Of a stretch of 64,000 nt of DNA, positions 23,601 to 34,985 are shown in pieces; position 1 is the first letter of the stretch, and the number at the start of each line of letters is the position of its first letter. The notes beneath the pieces are model-generated. The model saw only the letters and a list, made by a program, of their open reading frames with translations. It was not told the DNA's origin and did not search any database. A program made the position numbers and the translations under genes. Location of the stretch: contig LSRX01000054.1 in NCBI GenBank assembly GCA_001939145.1, positions 12,107 through 76,106 of the forward strand, given 5' to 3'. Source of the DNA: Symbiodinium microadriaticum (taxonomy: Eukaryota; Sar; Dinophyceae; Suessiales; Symbiodiniaceae).

Positions 23601-25536
23601 CCTGGTCGGAGATGGGATTCCACAAGCTGCGGCATCCTGCGGCTGTGTCGATTTATGCGTTCCTCTCTGTGTCAGCTGATTGTAAAGTCTTCTGTCGAGA
23701 TACTACAGAGCCAATATATGTTTCTGCAAGCTGCTTGTTCGGCCCTGTCCCCGAGGCAAGCACTTCGCGGCCTACTCTTTTGAAGGCGGTCCTACGCAAC
23801 TTAACAAGACAGAGCACATGCGCGACTTCATCCCGGGTGCTTCCAATGTGAGCCGGCACAACGAGACCCGAGTCTGCACCAGAAGCTCTCAGAAGGGTGT
23901 AGGCCATAGATGGTGTGTTTCTTGCAGCCTCTTGGCTTCATAGCTTTACCTCAGTTCAGTTCACCTTCACATCAGGAATGCCGTGGTCTCGCCGCAGGAC
24001 CTGACAGAGTCTTACTTTCCAGCCTTTGAGGTGCGTAGACTCGTAGAGCGCCACTTGCACCGCGTGCACGCCGAAGTCCGGACGGAGCCTTTTCACGCCT
24101 GGGGTGGAGGCCTGTGCTCGGGCTGGAGCTCTGGGCTCGATGTGCGCTTACAACCAGGCGCCTGGGGCTGGAGAATGGCAGACGCTTGGGTGCTCCGGGT
24201 TTCACCTTTTTGCTTCTTTCGTCCCTCGAAGGTCAACGGCATTCCCTCCTGCGCCAGCAGCGAGCTGCTTCGAAGCAAGCTTCGAGAAGAATGGGGATTT
24301 CGCACCTGGGCACATTGGCTGGTGAATGCAATCACTACACCCTGTCGCATCTTGCTTGCTGCTGTGTTCCGTGATGACGAGGTGGCATGATTGTCACAGA
24401 TTGCGACTCCATTGCAGTGGCTTGGTATTGGTGATCAGCTGTTGGTAGCCAGGCAATGTCTCGACTCTTGCTTGGAATGCTCAATCGGAGGACATGTATT
24501 CTTTGCAACGGTACCGCGACACCCCGGCCGAGAACATTGAAGCCGCTTTAGCGGCTGGCACCGATGTGGCCTGCAGCCCAGGCCTTTGAAGCGACCTTGC
24601 GACTTCAGCGGTGCATTTCGGTTTGTGCTTTATGTGCAGGCTTCTTCCGAGACTATGCCAATGCATCCATGGAGCCGCTTCTGACGGAGGCAGTCAAGAA
24701 TGCACTTCGGGTTCGTTTCATCCTCGGCGAGTGACCTGGCGAGATGAGCTCGAGCTGACTCGATCTTCCTGTCTGTGTCTGAGCGTCTCTGCACCAAACT
24801 AGGTTTGACCCACCGCCTGCTGACATCCCGGACAGCTGGCAGAAGGCATTTCTGTCTTGCGACGGTCTTGCGACGACTCCGCTGAGAGATCGGAGCTTGC
24901 AGGCCTCGGCCGGACATGTGGAGCTAGCGTGGCTTGGATGAAAATGGCCCCCTGCTCTCTGCTCGGATCCCATCTCCCGCGTGAGGATGGAGGCTGCCCT
25001 CCAAGGGGCTGTGCTGCTGAAGAACGAGGGCCACATGTTCCCTGGCTCGGCAGGTGCTGCAAGACTTGGGAAAGCCCTAACAGTCTCTTGCCAAGGCTGC
25101 CACTCTCCGTGGAACAGCGGGTTGCTGTTCTCGGCCCTCTGCGAAATGCCACACGGAGCATTCTTGGCAATTATGAGGCAGGGCCTATGGGGCCTAGGGG
25201 GCGCCTAGAGAGGCTGCGCTGCCTGCGCTGCGAGGCTTGGCCGGTTCCCGTCGTGACTCCCCTGGCCGGCCTCAAGATGCTTGACTGAGAGCTTGGCCTT
25301 GCCATGAAAGCTGAGGGAGCTTTGCATGGCTTTGCGTGGCTTTGCAGTTGTTGTCCTTTTGAGGAAGTTCGGTCGCCATGTGGAGGCTCCCGGCCCCGAG
25401 GTTGGCAGATTTGTCCTTCCGTGCCAATTCTCTGCTGTGCTCTGTTCTCGCGGATGTTGATGATGCCGGTTCAGGGGGTCTTAATTCCATCACCACGATC
25501 AGAATCACCTTCACACACACACACACACACCATCAC

Positions 25537-25575
<39 letters not shown>

Positions 25576-28523
25576 GCACCAGCACCAGCACCAGCACCAG
25601 CATCAGCACCAGCATCATCATCAGCATCAGCATCAGCATCAGCATCAGCATCAGCATCATCATAATCATCATAATCATCATCGTCGTCCTCCTCATCATC
25701 ACCACCAGCATCACCATCATAATGGTCATAATCATCATCGTCCTTATCATCGGCGTCCTCCTCCTCCTCCTCCTCCTCCTCATCATCATCATCATCCTCA
25801 TCATGATCGTCACATTGGTTATCATCAGTATGAAATGTGCTCCTGCGCATGGTTCTCAAGGAGTGCATTAATCCGACGCGTTGGCTCGCCCACCGCAATC
25901 GAGCATCCTGAAGACGCAGTAGTGGCTGCAAGCTCTGTGGCATGTATTGGCCGAGAACCTGCCACAATCTTCACGGCGATAGGCAGCGCGAAGCATGTCT
26001 TCATCCTGTAGTTTCTGCTGAGTTCTGCCCTGCCATCGGGCAGGGCTCCAAAGAGGCAGACCAGTAGACTTTGAGTCTAAAGTTTAGAACAATCGATTTC
26101 CTGGACTTGGGCGGCACTGAAACTGCACCGAACACGGGGCTGCGAAATGATACTGCCGGAGGTTGCAGGCACTAATCGCTGGATGTTGCCACAGGTTGAC
26201 ATTTGTGGCACGGCAGGAAGCTCGATGCCACTTGGATGCCCTGTGAATTGGCCGTTTTGAATGGCACGCCAGATCAGCTCAGCTGAGGCCAGAGAAGCCT
26301 GACGCAGAGGCCCACCTGTAACTGTATCGATGTGCCGATTTGCAGACATCTGTGCTTTTCGATGTAGGATCTGACAGCATTGTGGGAACATGATGAGCAA
26401 GATGCTTCATTCAGGTGGTGGTCGTGGTGGCTGGGTTGACGGCAGACGATTTGGAGGTGAGGTCGTAAGGTTTGATTGCCTGGGGCTGTGATCACCGGGA
26501 TCGCTGGAGGTCCAGGATCCGGATGTCCGGCCGGTGCAATCCGAGTTCTGCAAAGCAGGCAGGGGGCTTGAATGGGCGTGGGCTTCGGCTTCGGCTGAGA
26601 CACGCGGAGTCGCCAGGTTGCCTGGAGACGGAGGGCTGCGACCGACCCAACATCTCATGGCCCCGCTCACAGGCGGACCTCATTGCCACGGCAGTGCCTG
26701 GTCGGAGTCGGCATGTTTGTCGTGCTGGCAATTGGTAAGGTGAGTAAAGTAAAGGCTCCTTGGGTCGTCTTCTCCCCCTAATGCAGCTGATGTCATCCAA
26801 CGGGGAGGCACCAGAACCCCATGGAAGGCACGAGGCGGTCGGGTTTCGTACAGGTGGTCTTGCAGGACTTTGGCTGCAGGTGCTTGAGGCTTGTTTTCCT
26901 ACCGTCGGTTTGTTTGGCTCTTTCTGACAAGTGTCTGCTAGGCCGAGAAATTAGACTCGAGTCAGAGAATTGACATTGAGTCAAAACCGCTGAGCGCCCA
27001 ACTGACAAAGCAGCCCAGTTCGAGTGTGAAGAGGAAAGGCACCGAATGATGAACACCTAGTTGGGTCCGGCTTGCGGGTCCAGGGACCCATGACCGAGTC
27101 CTTACACGGCAACGTGATACTTCGGCCGCCTATGGCCGCCTTCTTGGACTCACTGCTTAGGACCGGGGGGGGGGCGGTTAGGCTGTCGGGGGAAACCATG
27201 GTTGAGCCTTGCTTTCATCTGTGATGAACGACAATACCAATTGGATGGACCTGCAACGATGCATGGGGTGCAAACAGTTCGAAGAAGGAAACGAGCGCAA
27301 GATTTCACAACCGCCAATGATGGAGATTTTGTACAATCGTTTGTTTCCGCAGCACTCTCTGTGAGAAGGCTGTCGCGTGTTTGCTTTCGGTTGGACGGCA
27401 CTCCAGCAGCCACAGCATCAATCGCACAGGAATGGCCTTGAACTAATACCGGATAGGTTGGCAGTGTCGGGACAGTCTTGAGAGCAAGTCTCGAATGCTA
27501 AAGGCAACCTGGGGTACCCCAGTCGTTCTGGTGGTGATCAGTGGTGGCCCGGTGGACTTGGCTGACTATGCCCAGATGGACGGCATCCACTCCATTTTAT
27601 GGCTGGGCTGCTAGTGCCAACTTTTCATGTTCTTTTGTCTGGAGCACGTGTTCATGAATGCCGCACAGCACGGATATATTTGCCTCTAGCCGCCGACCAT
27701 CCGAGGCTACTCGGGGGAAGCTGCTGGCGAAGCTCTGGGGAGGCCCTCGGCAACCGTTCTTCGTCAAAGCACCTCAAATCCCAGTGTCGTTCATTCAGGC
27801 TTGTCTACGGACTGGCGTCTCCAAGCGGACGCCTTTCCCAGACCTTCTATCGAGCCTTAGCTGGAGTTGCATCCAGACCTAAAGGCTACAACGTGCTTGG
27901 TTCTAGTTCTGAGCACAGACCGTCTTCGGCTTACACTTTTTCTTGTTGAGCGTCGCCGAGGCAAGAAGTACACTGCCCATGTGGCCATGCAAGACTACAG
28001 CTTTCGTCCTCGGACGGAGGATGGCTATCCAGGGAGAGGCTATCGCTTCGTATCAGACAGATGGATAGTATACCCCTTCGGTCATGGCCTGTCATTTGAC
28101 AGCTTCAGTTTCGACTGGTTGGCCGACCATGCTTTTGCGGGCAGGTGCCAAGTTGGCGTTCGTGTTCAGCCCTTGTACAGCGAGGCTTTAAAGACGCGTT
28201 CGAGCTCAACTTCCGTGCTGCTGTTTTTGGTACCCCCTTCGGGCAAGTCTGGACTCCTGAAGAAGCTTGTAGACTTCCAGAAGGTGGAGTTTCCCCCAGC
28301 GCAGTCTCAGGAGGATAGGTGGAAAGACCTCTACTTCGAGCTGAGCCCAAGTGACATCGAGCTCGTGGATGAAGCAGGTGCTTCTTCCGTGGCAGGGGGA
28401 ACCTGGACACTGCAGGTAAACGAACCTCCAGAGCTGAGGCGCGAGCTTCTGCTTCCAGGCTGTTTCGCTCCTTCCGAATCTCCCTCGTCCAAATTCCTGG
28501 CAAAGAGGGTTTTCCTGCCGTAG
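20683..28523 (+). CDS. Glycoside hydrolase family 3 (beta-xylosidase/beta-glucosidase type), many exons
   Basis: Hydrolyses terminal beta-linked sugars, probably outside the cell or in a vacuole. The ATG at 20683 starts a signal peptide (MLSAVLLLACGVRLGIA). Family landmarks follow in order: [122 protein letters not shown] (the Asp after VT is the expected nucleophile), GAVLLKNEG, VAVLGPLRNATRSILGNY, LETEGCDRPNISWP, PVVLVVISGGPVDL, YSGEAAGEALG, YGLASPSGRLSQTFYR, GYPGRGYRF, VYPFGHGLSFDSF and a C-terminal Fn3-like domain to TAG. Phase-checked exons include 20683-20990, 21060-21102, 22698-22821, 22865-22909, 24110-24157, 24232-24301, 24382-24419, 24491-24575, 27504-27606 and 27706-27739. Most donors are GC, a few GA or GT. 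A frame break near 22520-22560 and a gap at 23302-23362 leave parts unresolved. Catalytic landmarks are intact. Confidence 0.9.
21310..21450. repeat. GGTTCC-rich imperfect repeat in GH3 intron 2
   Basis: The hexamer GGTTCC and close variants recur at least six times at irregular spacing, giving a G-rich + strand. It lies at the start of the same intron as the TGCATTTTTCAAG satellite. Confidence 0.6.
21460..22310. repeat. Degenerate satellite within GH3 intron 2
   Basis: A core near TGCATTTTTCAAGGCTTGG followed by AAAACGCATTTAG recurs from about 21540, 21640, 21753, 21832, 22027 and 22174. Between cores are shared pieces: GCTCAATGC then CCCCTACACCCGAAA, then TGCTTTAATTTGG, then TTTCCAGGCTCC. 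Core spacing is 79-195 bases, so units have lost or gained segments. The array fills most of the 1368-base intron between exons ending 21102 and starting 22471. Confidence 0.8.
23302..23362. other. Assembly gap of 61 N
   Basis: Undetermined bases inside an inferred GH3 intron or missing-exon region. The GH3 residues expected between GEDPYL and the GTSFVQGV stretch at about 23472 are partly unaccounted for, so an exon could lie in or near the gap. Confidence 0.95.
25510..25830. repeat. (AC)n then (CAT)n/(CAG/CAC)n microsatellite in a GH3 intron
   Basis: A dinucleotide run is followed by about 300 bases of CAT, CAG, CAC and related trinucleotides. It keeps open frames on both strands: poly-His/Gln/Ser on + and poly-Asp/Met on -. 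These are low-complexity artefacts, not proteins. It sits between the exon ending near 25280 and the exon starting at 26617. Confidence 0.9.
26027..26046. other. Perfect 8-bp stem, 4-base loop hairpin
   Basis: GCCCTGCC-ATCG-GGCAGGGC within a GH3 intron. It has no adjacent T-run. A role in splicing or RNA structure is possible but not shown. Confidence 0.5.
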
Positions 28524-28583
28524 TGTCAAGACACGTCAGACAGGCTGATGGCTAATTACTAGCAAGTCCAAGGGGGGCCCTGT

Positions 28584-29901
28584 GTGGCATTCTCTTCACA
28601 CGCCGTGCCAGATGAGCACGGCCAAGTCTTTGGACGGTTTAAGATATCAAGTTTTGATCTGTGTGGCTCCATGCCACCAGCCTTCGAATTGCCCGGCAAA
28701 CCCAATTATCTATCCGGGCGAGCGGGGGAAGCTAGCACTCCCAAGGAGGGGCTTCGTCACGCGAGCTTGCATAGGGTAGCATGCCGTGGTAGGTTTCTTT
28801 TTTTGTCGCGTTCATTCAGTTTTTGTGACCCTTTGCTTCGCGATGGCCTTCCCCCGATGCACGTTCTCTGGTGCACAGTCGGGCCTGTTCTTGGCCCCGC
28901 ACATGGGACTATAAGGAGCACTCGCATTGAGTAAAGCTCCTACAGGCTCCCTGCATGATTTGTTGTTTTCTCAAAGAGGCAAGGACCTTAAGCCATTGTG
29001 TTCCCGTGCAAGAAGAGCTTCAAAGTTCTGGCGAGCCCCGGCCGGCTTCCGTAACGCAGCACGCTGATGGCTCCGAATCTGAGGTACTCAGCCAAGGTTC
29101 CACCTGTGGAAGCGAGGGAGGCGGACATCGATGGTGCGAGCCTCAAGCTGCGACTGTGCAGTTATTTGGGTTTACCACAGTTCTCGTTCACCGAGGCTGG
29201 ACGTTCTTTGCTAGGTTCTCTGGCGCCTTGTGGGAGACTTTCATTGATGCCTCGGGCTCACTGTTTCTCCGAATTTCATGGAAGTGGCGTGGTCTGTGTT
29301 CTTCCTGCAAGGTCGCGACTTCGCGTGGTCCTCGCGAACAAAAAGGGCTGCGAACCAAGTGTAACCCATGTGATGTGGCGATGGAGGCTCGAGACTGATG
29401 CTTCCAAGGTGGGAATACCGCAAAGGAATCGAAGGCCCTGGAAGGGTACATTATGAGGAACTACCGGAAGTACTGGGGTCTGCGACGGATGCACAACCTT
29501 TCCGGACGGAACTGCACAGTAGCAGAGATGCAGCAAAACCCCAACAATGGCAAGGCATGTCCATGGGAAGCATGGCCTTTGAAATGATGACGACGCAGGG
29601 AGCCAAGAGTGCGAAGCACCATGCGCAGAGGTTGAGTAAGATTCTGACAGAGGTCTCCATTGCATGTCTGAGGTCTGAGGACACGGAGGAGTTCAAGGAG
29701 TTGTCCAAGGAGTACCAGTCTGGCTATGGAGTAAAGAACCTAGCAGTGCAAGACAAGCAGCATAAAGTGTCGTCTGTGCTTATTCTCCACCACAAGGTGC
29801 CTTTCCTCAATCTCTCCTTCCGCAAGATTACCGCTGCCACGAGAGACGTTTGCTCCCCCCAGGGTCAAGTGCTGCATGTTGTATGTTTGTCTACCGAGTG
29901 A
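28584..29901 (+). CDS. Unrecognised coding sequence downstream of GH3
   Basis: Plausible coding stretches follow the GH3 stop. They are about 28605-28710 (HGQVFGRFKISSFDLCGSMP), 29067-29160 (KVPPVEAREADIDGASLKLR) and 29420-29790. In the last, two overlapping + frames both look protein-like. One reads ALEGYIMRNYRKYWGLRRM and stops at 29588. The other reads FEMMTTQGAKSAKHHAQRLS, then an acidic stretch DTEEFKELSKEYQSGYGVKN. Switching between them near 29540-29580 would give one long product, so this may be a frameshifted gene or two exons. No family recognised. Confidence 0.35.
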
Positions 29902-30564
29902 GCCTAATCCCTTCAGGGCTGGGAATCCCTTGGCCAGCAAAGGCGAGTCTTCGTCCATGAAATGCGCATGCTGTCTGGCTCAGTTCGCATGGCCCGTTGC
30001 AAGCTTGGGGTATCTGGGGTCCTTTGCGAGCTCGCATCTGTTGCCTTCGCAACCGGCAGCATGCCCAGACCAAGAGGGTACGAGAGCACGGAAGGGGGGG
30101 GGGAATCTCTCGAGCTGACAGGGCTACAGTAAAGTTGCAACGGTCCCGAGAGCTCCAGGTGCGAAAGTCTCAAAGGCCGGATGGACGTCTCTGCCCAGGT
30201 CAGGGCAGCAAATGATGGCTTTTCAAGGGGCAAGTGATCAAAGAAACCAAGACACCTCCCGAGGAGTTCCATCCGGAGTTGGGGTCTTAGGAGCTCAAGT
30301 GCAACAGCATCGCTGCAGCTCATCCATGCCGATGCATCGGGGAGTGTCCTTTCTCAAGCTTGCCTGGTGATTGTAGCGACAGCTACTTGCCTGGCAATGG
30401 TTGCGACAGTTTGCAGCTGTTGGGCCACAAGCAGTCAGTGCCCGACCTAGCTCGTGTGCAAATCGCGACAGACCCGAACAGCTTTCGGTGCTCAGATGAA
30501 GGGATCAATCCTGAATGACTATCTCAAATAAGTTCGATCGGGTCATCATGCCGTTGCTGCTGCC
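29902..30564. other. Intergenic, nothing supportable
   Basis: Frames on both strands, no motifs. Contains a short poly-G run near 30098. This is the likely 5' flank of the next gene. Confidence 0.4.
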
Positions 30565-31823
30565 ATGGCTGGAGGTGACGACAGTCTAAGTCTCGATGCT
30601 TTGGAGCAAAGGCTCATAGCCCTAAAAGCAGACGTCGCCAACCAGCGGATACCCAAGCTTGCAGCGGAGGATGAAGGAACCAAAATCCTTCTAGCGGCCG
30701 ACAACTTGCAGTTGCAAGGAGATGGTCGTGGCCGAAGAAGACGGTTGGTTCAAGAGATCAGTTTACTACTGGATCCGCCCGAGGAATTTTCGGCAGCTCT
30801 CGTGAGCACGACAAGAACAGAACCGTCTTGTGCTGGCAGAAGTTCGGCTGTGATTGACGATTTGCTGTCTGCAGCGGGGCATCTGCTGGCAGAGATGCAC
30901 TGGTTGTGCCGACTCACTCAAGAGGCCATCGCCAACCAGGAGGCAACGGGTGTCTCCTGCAGCTACTACAGTGGCTAATTAGGTTATTGACTGCAGGACC
31001 GTGCAGCTGTTGCAGAGCTGAAATCTTGGTGGCAGGACGCGTATCTCTTCTCCGTCATCCCGCGGCTGCCAGATCTGGAGGAGGTGGGATGGTTCAGTTG
31101 ATCCAGCAGGGGCCTGGTGGTCGTCGGTTCCAATCTGGGAGGCGTGTGCAGGATCCAAGGAGCACGTTGTTGGTTCGTCTAAGGGCCTCGGGTCGGGCAG
31201 TCTCGTTCCTTCCTGCTCCTTTGCCGCCGGATAATGCTTTCATCTCGAGTTTTTTTCGTAAGCTTGCTTGTCATGCCTATCAGACGAAATCGAGGACTCC
31301 AGTGTTCATGTCTGTGTCGCAGGTGCAACTTGTGCGCAAGCTGCGGTCATGGGCATCATCGCCCCCTCCTTCACATGCCCGAGAATGCCAAATGGTGGTG
31401 AAAAGAATTGACGATCTGAGTAAAGAGGTGCAAGCCGCCCTGGAGGCGTTGAGCCAGCCAGCGGAGTCGTATGCTTTCTGTCAGAAAGCATGTGCGGTTT
31501 ACTCCGACCTGCTCTCGTGCATCGAAGCGGAAGCCCGAAAAACAGAGCTCAAGGAGTCTTATCTGGAGCTGTTGCAGCGGCTTCAAGCCGAGCGCCAGGA
31601 GGTGAAGAAAGACATCGCGTTTGCGAAGGAACGTCTGAAATCTTTGCGAGCACGGTATAGAATCCTCCGTTGCCTTGCACCCTCTCGGGAAGAGGCACAG
31701 CAGATGAACGCAAGAGAGCTTAGACTATGTCTGCACATTCACAAGGTGCCCCAGCTCAGTGGACTAATGGACAAGCAGGACATCATAGAAGCGCTCGTGA
31801 GTTCTGGGGTCATTCTGGCATAA
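30565..31823 (+). CDS. 319-residue coiled-coil protein with SAP-like C-terminus, three exons
   Basis: A complete model fits in phase: exon 1 30565-30939 (125 codons from ATG), exon 2 30997-31080 (28 codons), exon 3 31323-31823 (166 codons plus TAA). Both introns begin GA and end AG, followed by G. The N-terminal half is helical with a basic patch (GRGRRRRL). Exon 2 encodes AAVAELKSWWQDAYLFSVIP. Residues about 175-285 are charged heptad-like helices (for example LLQRLQAERQEVKKDIAFAK), consistent with a coiled coil. The last 40 residues (ARELRLCLHIHKVPQLSGL then DKQDIIEAL) resemble the helix-extended-helix pattern of SAP/ARMET-type motifs (EL..L....V...G..EK.DLI..L). That suggests, but does not prove, nucleic-acid or protein binding. 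No orthologue name is assigned. Confidence 0.65.
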
Positions 31824-32511
31824 AGCTTGTCCCTGGCGAATCCGAGTGAGTCTTTTTATGCTGCTTGTCTGGATGTGTCCAGAGCATGGCTGTTTCACCG
31901 CTCCGGGTGCCCAAAAGTCTGATGAACAAGTCTGGATAGAGGAGGGCATCTCACGGCACCAAGGTCCAGCTGCCACCCGTACATGATGCAGCCCCAGGTG
32001 GCTGGAACTGCATATGAGATCCATCCGGCTGGGGTTGAGCCTCGGTGGTGTTGAGGGAAATCTGAAGAGAGCAGGTGATTGGCATGTTTGACATGGCGCC
32101 GGAGACCCACCGAATTTGTGCTTGACAGCGAAACCTTGCTTGCCGCGACGGAGAGTTTCGCATCAGCTCGCTAAGGACATTGCAGATGCTAGATGCATCC
32201 AAATGGGCTACACCTGTATTCTGGCAGCAATCAATAGCTTCCGTAAGCCTCATGGGCCTTGCGAGCCCGCCGAATGCAGCTCAAACTGCCCAGGTAATGC
32301 TGGCCAGTCCGATGAGTGGCAACCTCAAGCAAAGACAGCTACCTCAGGATTCAGCATGCTTTTTCACCAGCTGCCTGCAACTCCAAATTGCTCTGGGAAT
32401 CCAGACAGTACTTGCCCTTGCTGCAGCTTGTTTAAGCTCAAACTCCATCTTGTAACGCAGATTGCAAAATTGTCACCTGGCCTCTTGGCTGCAGCATTTG
32501 TGCATTATGAT

Positions 32512-32522
<11 letters not shown>
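31824..32522. other. 3' flank, nothing supportable
   Basis: Frames run into the microsatellite at 32523 and are extended artificially by it. No motif or splice-supported exon was found. Confidence 0.4.
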
Positions 32523-32553
<31 letters not shown>

Positions 32554-32704
32554 CTCGCTCTCGCTCTCGCTCTCGCTCTCGCTCTCGCTCTCGCTCTCGC
32601 TCTCGCTCTCGCTCTCGCTCTCGCTCTCGCTCTCGCTCTCGCTCTCGCTCTCGCTCTCGCTCTCGCTCTCGCTCTCGCTCTCGCTCTCGCTCTCGCTCTC
32701 GCTC
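32523..32704. repeat. (CT)n then (GCTCTC)n microsatellite
   Basis: A CT dinucleotide run passes at about 32551 into some 25 copies of the hexamer GCTCTC. It ends at a single N (32705), after which a different satellite starts without transition. Confidence 0.95.
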
Positions 32705-32705
32705 N

Positions 32706-33342
32706 GAACTAACGAACTAACGAACTAACGAACTAACGAACTAACGAACTAACGAACTAACGAACTAACGAACTAACGAACTAACGAACTAACGAACTAA
32801 CGAACTAACGAACTAACGAACTAACGAACTAACGAACTAACGAACTAACGAACTAACGAACTAACGAACTAACGAACTAACGAACTAACGAACTAACGAA
32901 CTAACGAACTAACGAACTAACGAACTAACGAACTAACGAACTAACGAACTAACGAACTAACGAACTAACGAACTAACGAACTAACGAACTAACGAACTAA
33001 CGAACTAACGAACTAACGAACTAACGAACTAACGAACTAACGAACTAACGAACTAACGAACTAACGAACTAACGAACTAACGAACTAACGAACTAACGAA
33101 CTAACGAACTAACGAACTAACGAACTAACGAACTAACGAACTAACGAACTAACGAACTAACGAACTAACGAACTAACGAACTAACGAACTAACGAACTAA
33201 CGAACTAACGAACTAACGAACTAACGAACTAACGAACTAACGAACTAACGAACTAACGAACTAACGAACTAACGAACTAACGAACTAACGAACTAACGAA
33301 CTAACGAACTAACGAACTAACGAACTACCGAACTACCGAACT
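32706..33342. repeat. (GAACTAAC)n octamer satellite, about 80 copies
   Basis: Nearly perfect tandem copies of an 8-base unit; only the last few change to CGAACTACC. The unit contains TAA in several frames, so no frame crosses it. The single N at the left border is a likely assembly join, so the true length of both satellites is unknown. Confidence 0.95.
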
Positions 33343-33390
33343 AGCTGCCTACCTGCGTTACATTTTGCTACATGCATACATGCATTGACA

Positions 33391-33420
33391 CCCTCTCCCT
33401 CTCCCTCTCCCTACCTCTCC
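33391..33420. repeat. (CCCTCT)n short repeat
   Basis: Five imperfect copies of a CCCTCT-type hexamer just beyond the octamer satellite. Confidence 0.8.
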
Positions 33421-34769
33421 AGATTATATGGTATCTGTGTATACACACAGGTATACTTGTGGTTTTGCATCATCGTGGGTTGACAAGATAGTCTTCGGGA
33501 TTCGCCAGAGAATGTACCAGGCTTCAGCACAGGCGTAACCACGCTCTTGACCTGCCGGCAGTCAGAGCGCATTGGGCGATGCGCCTTAAGCTCTGGGATG
33601 GATGCAGGTAGAGGGAGTCTGATGCACTCGCTGAGGGCAGCAAAGCACGAAAGCAATAGCTTCTTGAAAAACGGCCCTCTGGATGAACGAGAGGGATCAG
33701 GCGCTTGCCTGGAGCTAGCAAATACGCCCCGCCTGCGACGACCAGAAGCTGAAGCATGGATACCCGTAGCTGTTGACTCAGGTGATGTTATCTTACGGCC
33801 GCGCTCTACCCGGCTTTTTGCTTTTATTGATTGTGCAGCACGGCGGCACTGGGCAGCGTTTATCATGGAGTCGGAATCTTCCGGAGATTACCGTCACCCA
33901 GGTGCTGTGCACAAGCTGCTACAACCTTGCAGCTGGCAGGCCTGTCTTCGTTGTAGTTCGGAGTTTGATTCTGGGATAGATGTCCCAACGGCCCCCAGAA
34001 CAACAAGGTCGTTTTTGACTGGATTTCGTCTTATGGTTTCTGTCTTTTTTCTGGGTTTTTTTCTTATGCTGCGAGATTATGTTTTTTTTGCGAACCCGAC
34101 TTGTTTTTAATGCTGCCCCCCTCTCCTTTGTAGGCTCGACGGGTTGGGCGGAGGGGACTGAGACAGATTGATTCGGACGTCGAAGTTTCATGCTCATTGG
34201 CCCCTTGCTCGGCTGTCAGTTGCCAGCTAGCCTCAGCGAGCTCCGACAGGAGGAGGAGGGCACAGAAGCACAGGACGAGGGTGTGCAAGCTCAAAAAGGG
34301 AGAGGGGTGCGGCGCGAGGCGTGCGAAGCAGCTGGAATCCACTTGGAGAGCATCCATGAGCGAAGGATGACAACGTCCTGCCAAACAGTACACTAATTAT
34401 TCACTAATTGGGATAGAGCACCCATGCCCCAACAATGACAACGTCCGCGCTAGCTTTGCCTCTATCGGGACAGAGCATCTGCCCATGTTCTTTTTGGACT
34501 ATGATAGTTTGGGCTTTAAACCTGAAGTTGAACTAGGAATGCTGGTTTCAAGGTTTGCCCAGATGTTTCTGAGTTTCGGAAATTTCAGACAGTGACGCTG
34601 AGTCGCAGATGTGCAGAAAGAAAACATTCGGGGTTCCTGAGCTGTCAACAGCACAGCGCGGTAAGATGCTTACCTTGTTACGCAGCTTCGTCTACAAAGG
34701 CGGTTGATTGCTATGCTTCCTGCTTGTGACAGTTGCGTAGTTTGGTCGCATGTGCCATGAACAGTAGCG
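33421..34769. other. Intergenic, nothing supportable
   Basis: Both strands carry frames over 33411-34110 that mirror each other and lack motifs. A hydrophobic T-rich stretch at 34020-34110 gives a chance membrane-like peptide. No gene called. Confidence 0.35.
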
Positions 34770-34985
34770 GTGGTAGCAGCATTGCTACTTGTGGTTCGTA
34801 GTAGTAGCCGAAGGAGCAGCAGTAGTAAAGATTTATTTGTTTGTTTATCATTATTATTATTAGCAGTAGTAGCAGCAGCAGCAGCAGTAGTGGCAGTAGT
34901 GGTGGTGGTGGTAGTAGCAGTAGGAATGGTCGTAGTAGCAGTAGCGGCTGGTAATGGTAGTGATGGCAGCAGCAGCAGCAGTACT
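34770..34985. repeat. (GTA/GCA)n trinucleotide-rich tract
   Basis: Imperfect AGTAGC/AGC/GGT trinucleotides, open on both strands as low-complexity poly-Val/Ala and poly-Thr/Ala. Confidence 0.85.

Noticed and set aside
25304-26011. 235-codon + frame and 144-codon - frame with poly-His/poly-Asp
   Set aside because: Both are translations of a trinucleotide microsatellite inside a GH3 intron.
33391-33420. CCCTCT run as a possible telomere repeat
   Set aside because: Five imperfect units, not a known telomere unit, and embedded in other satellites.
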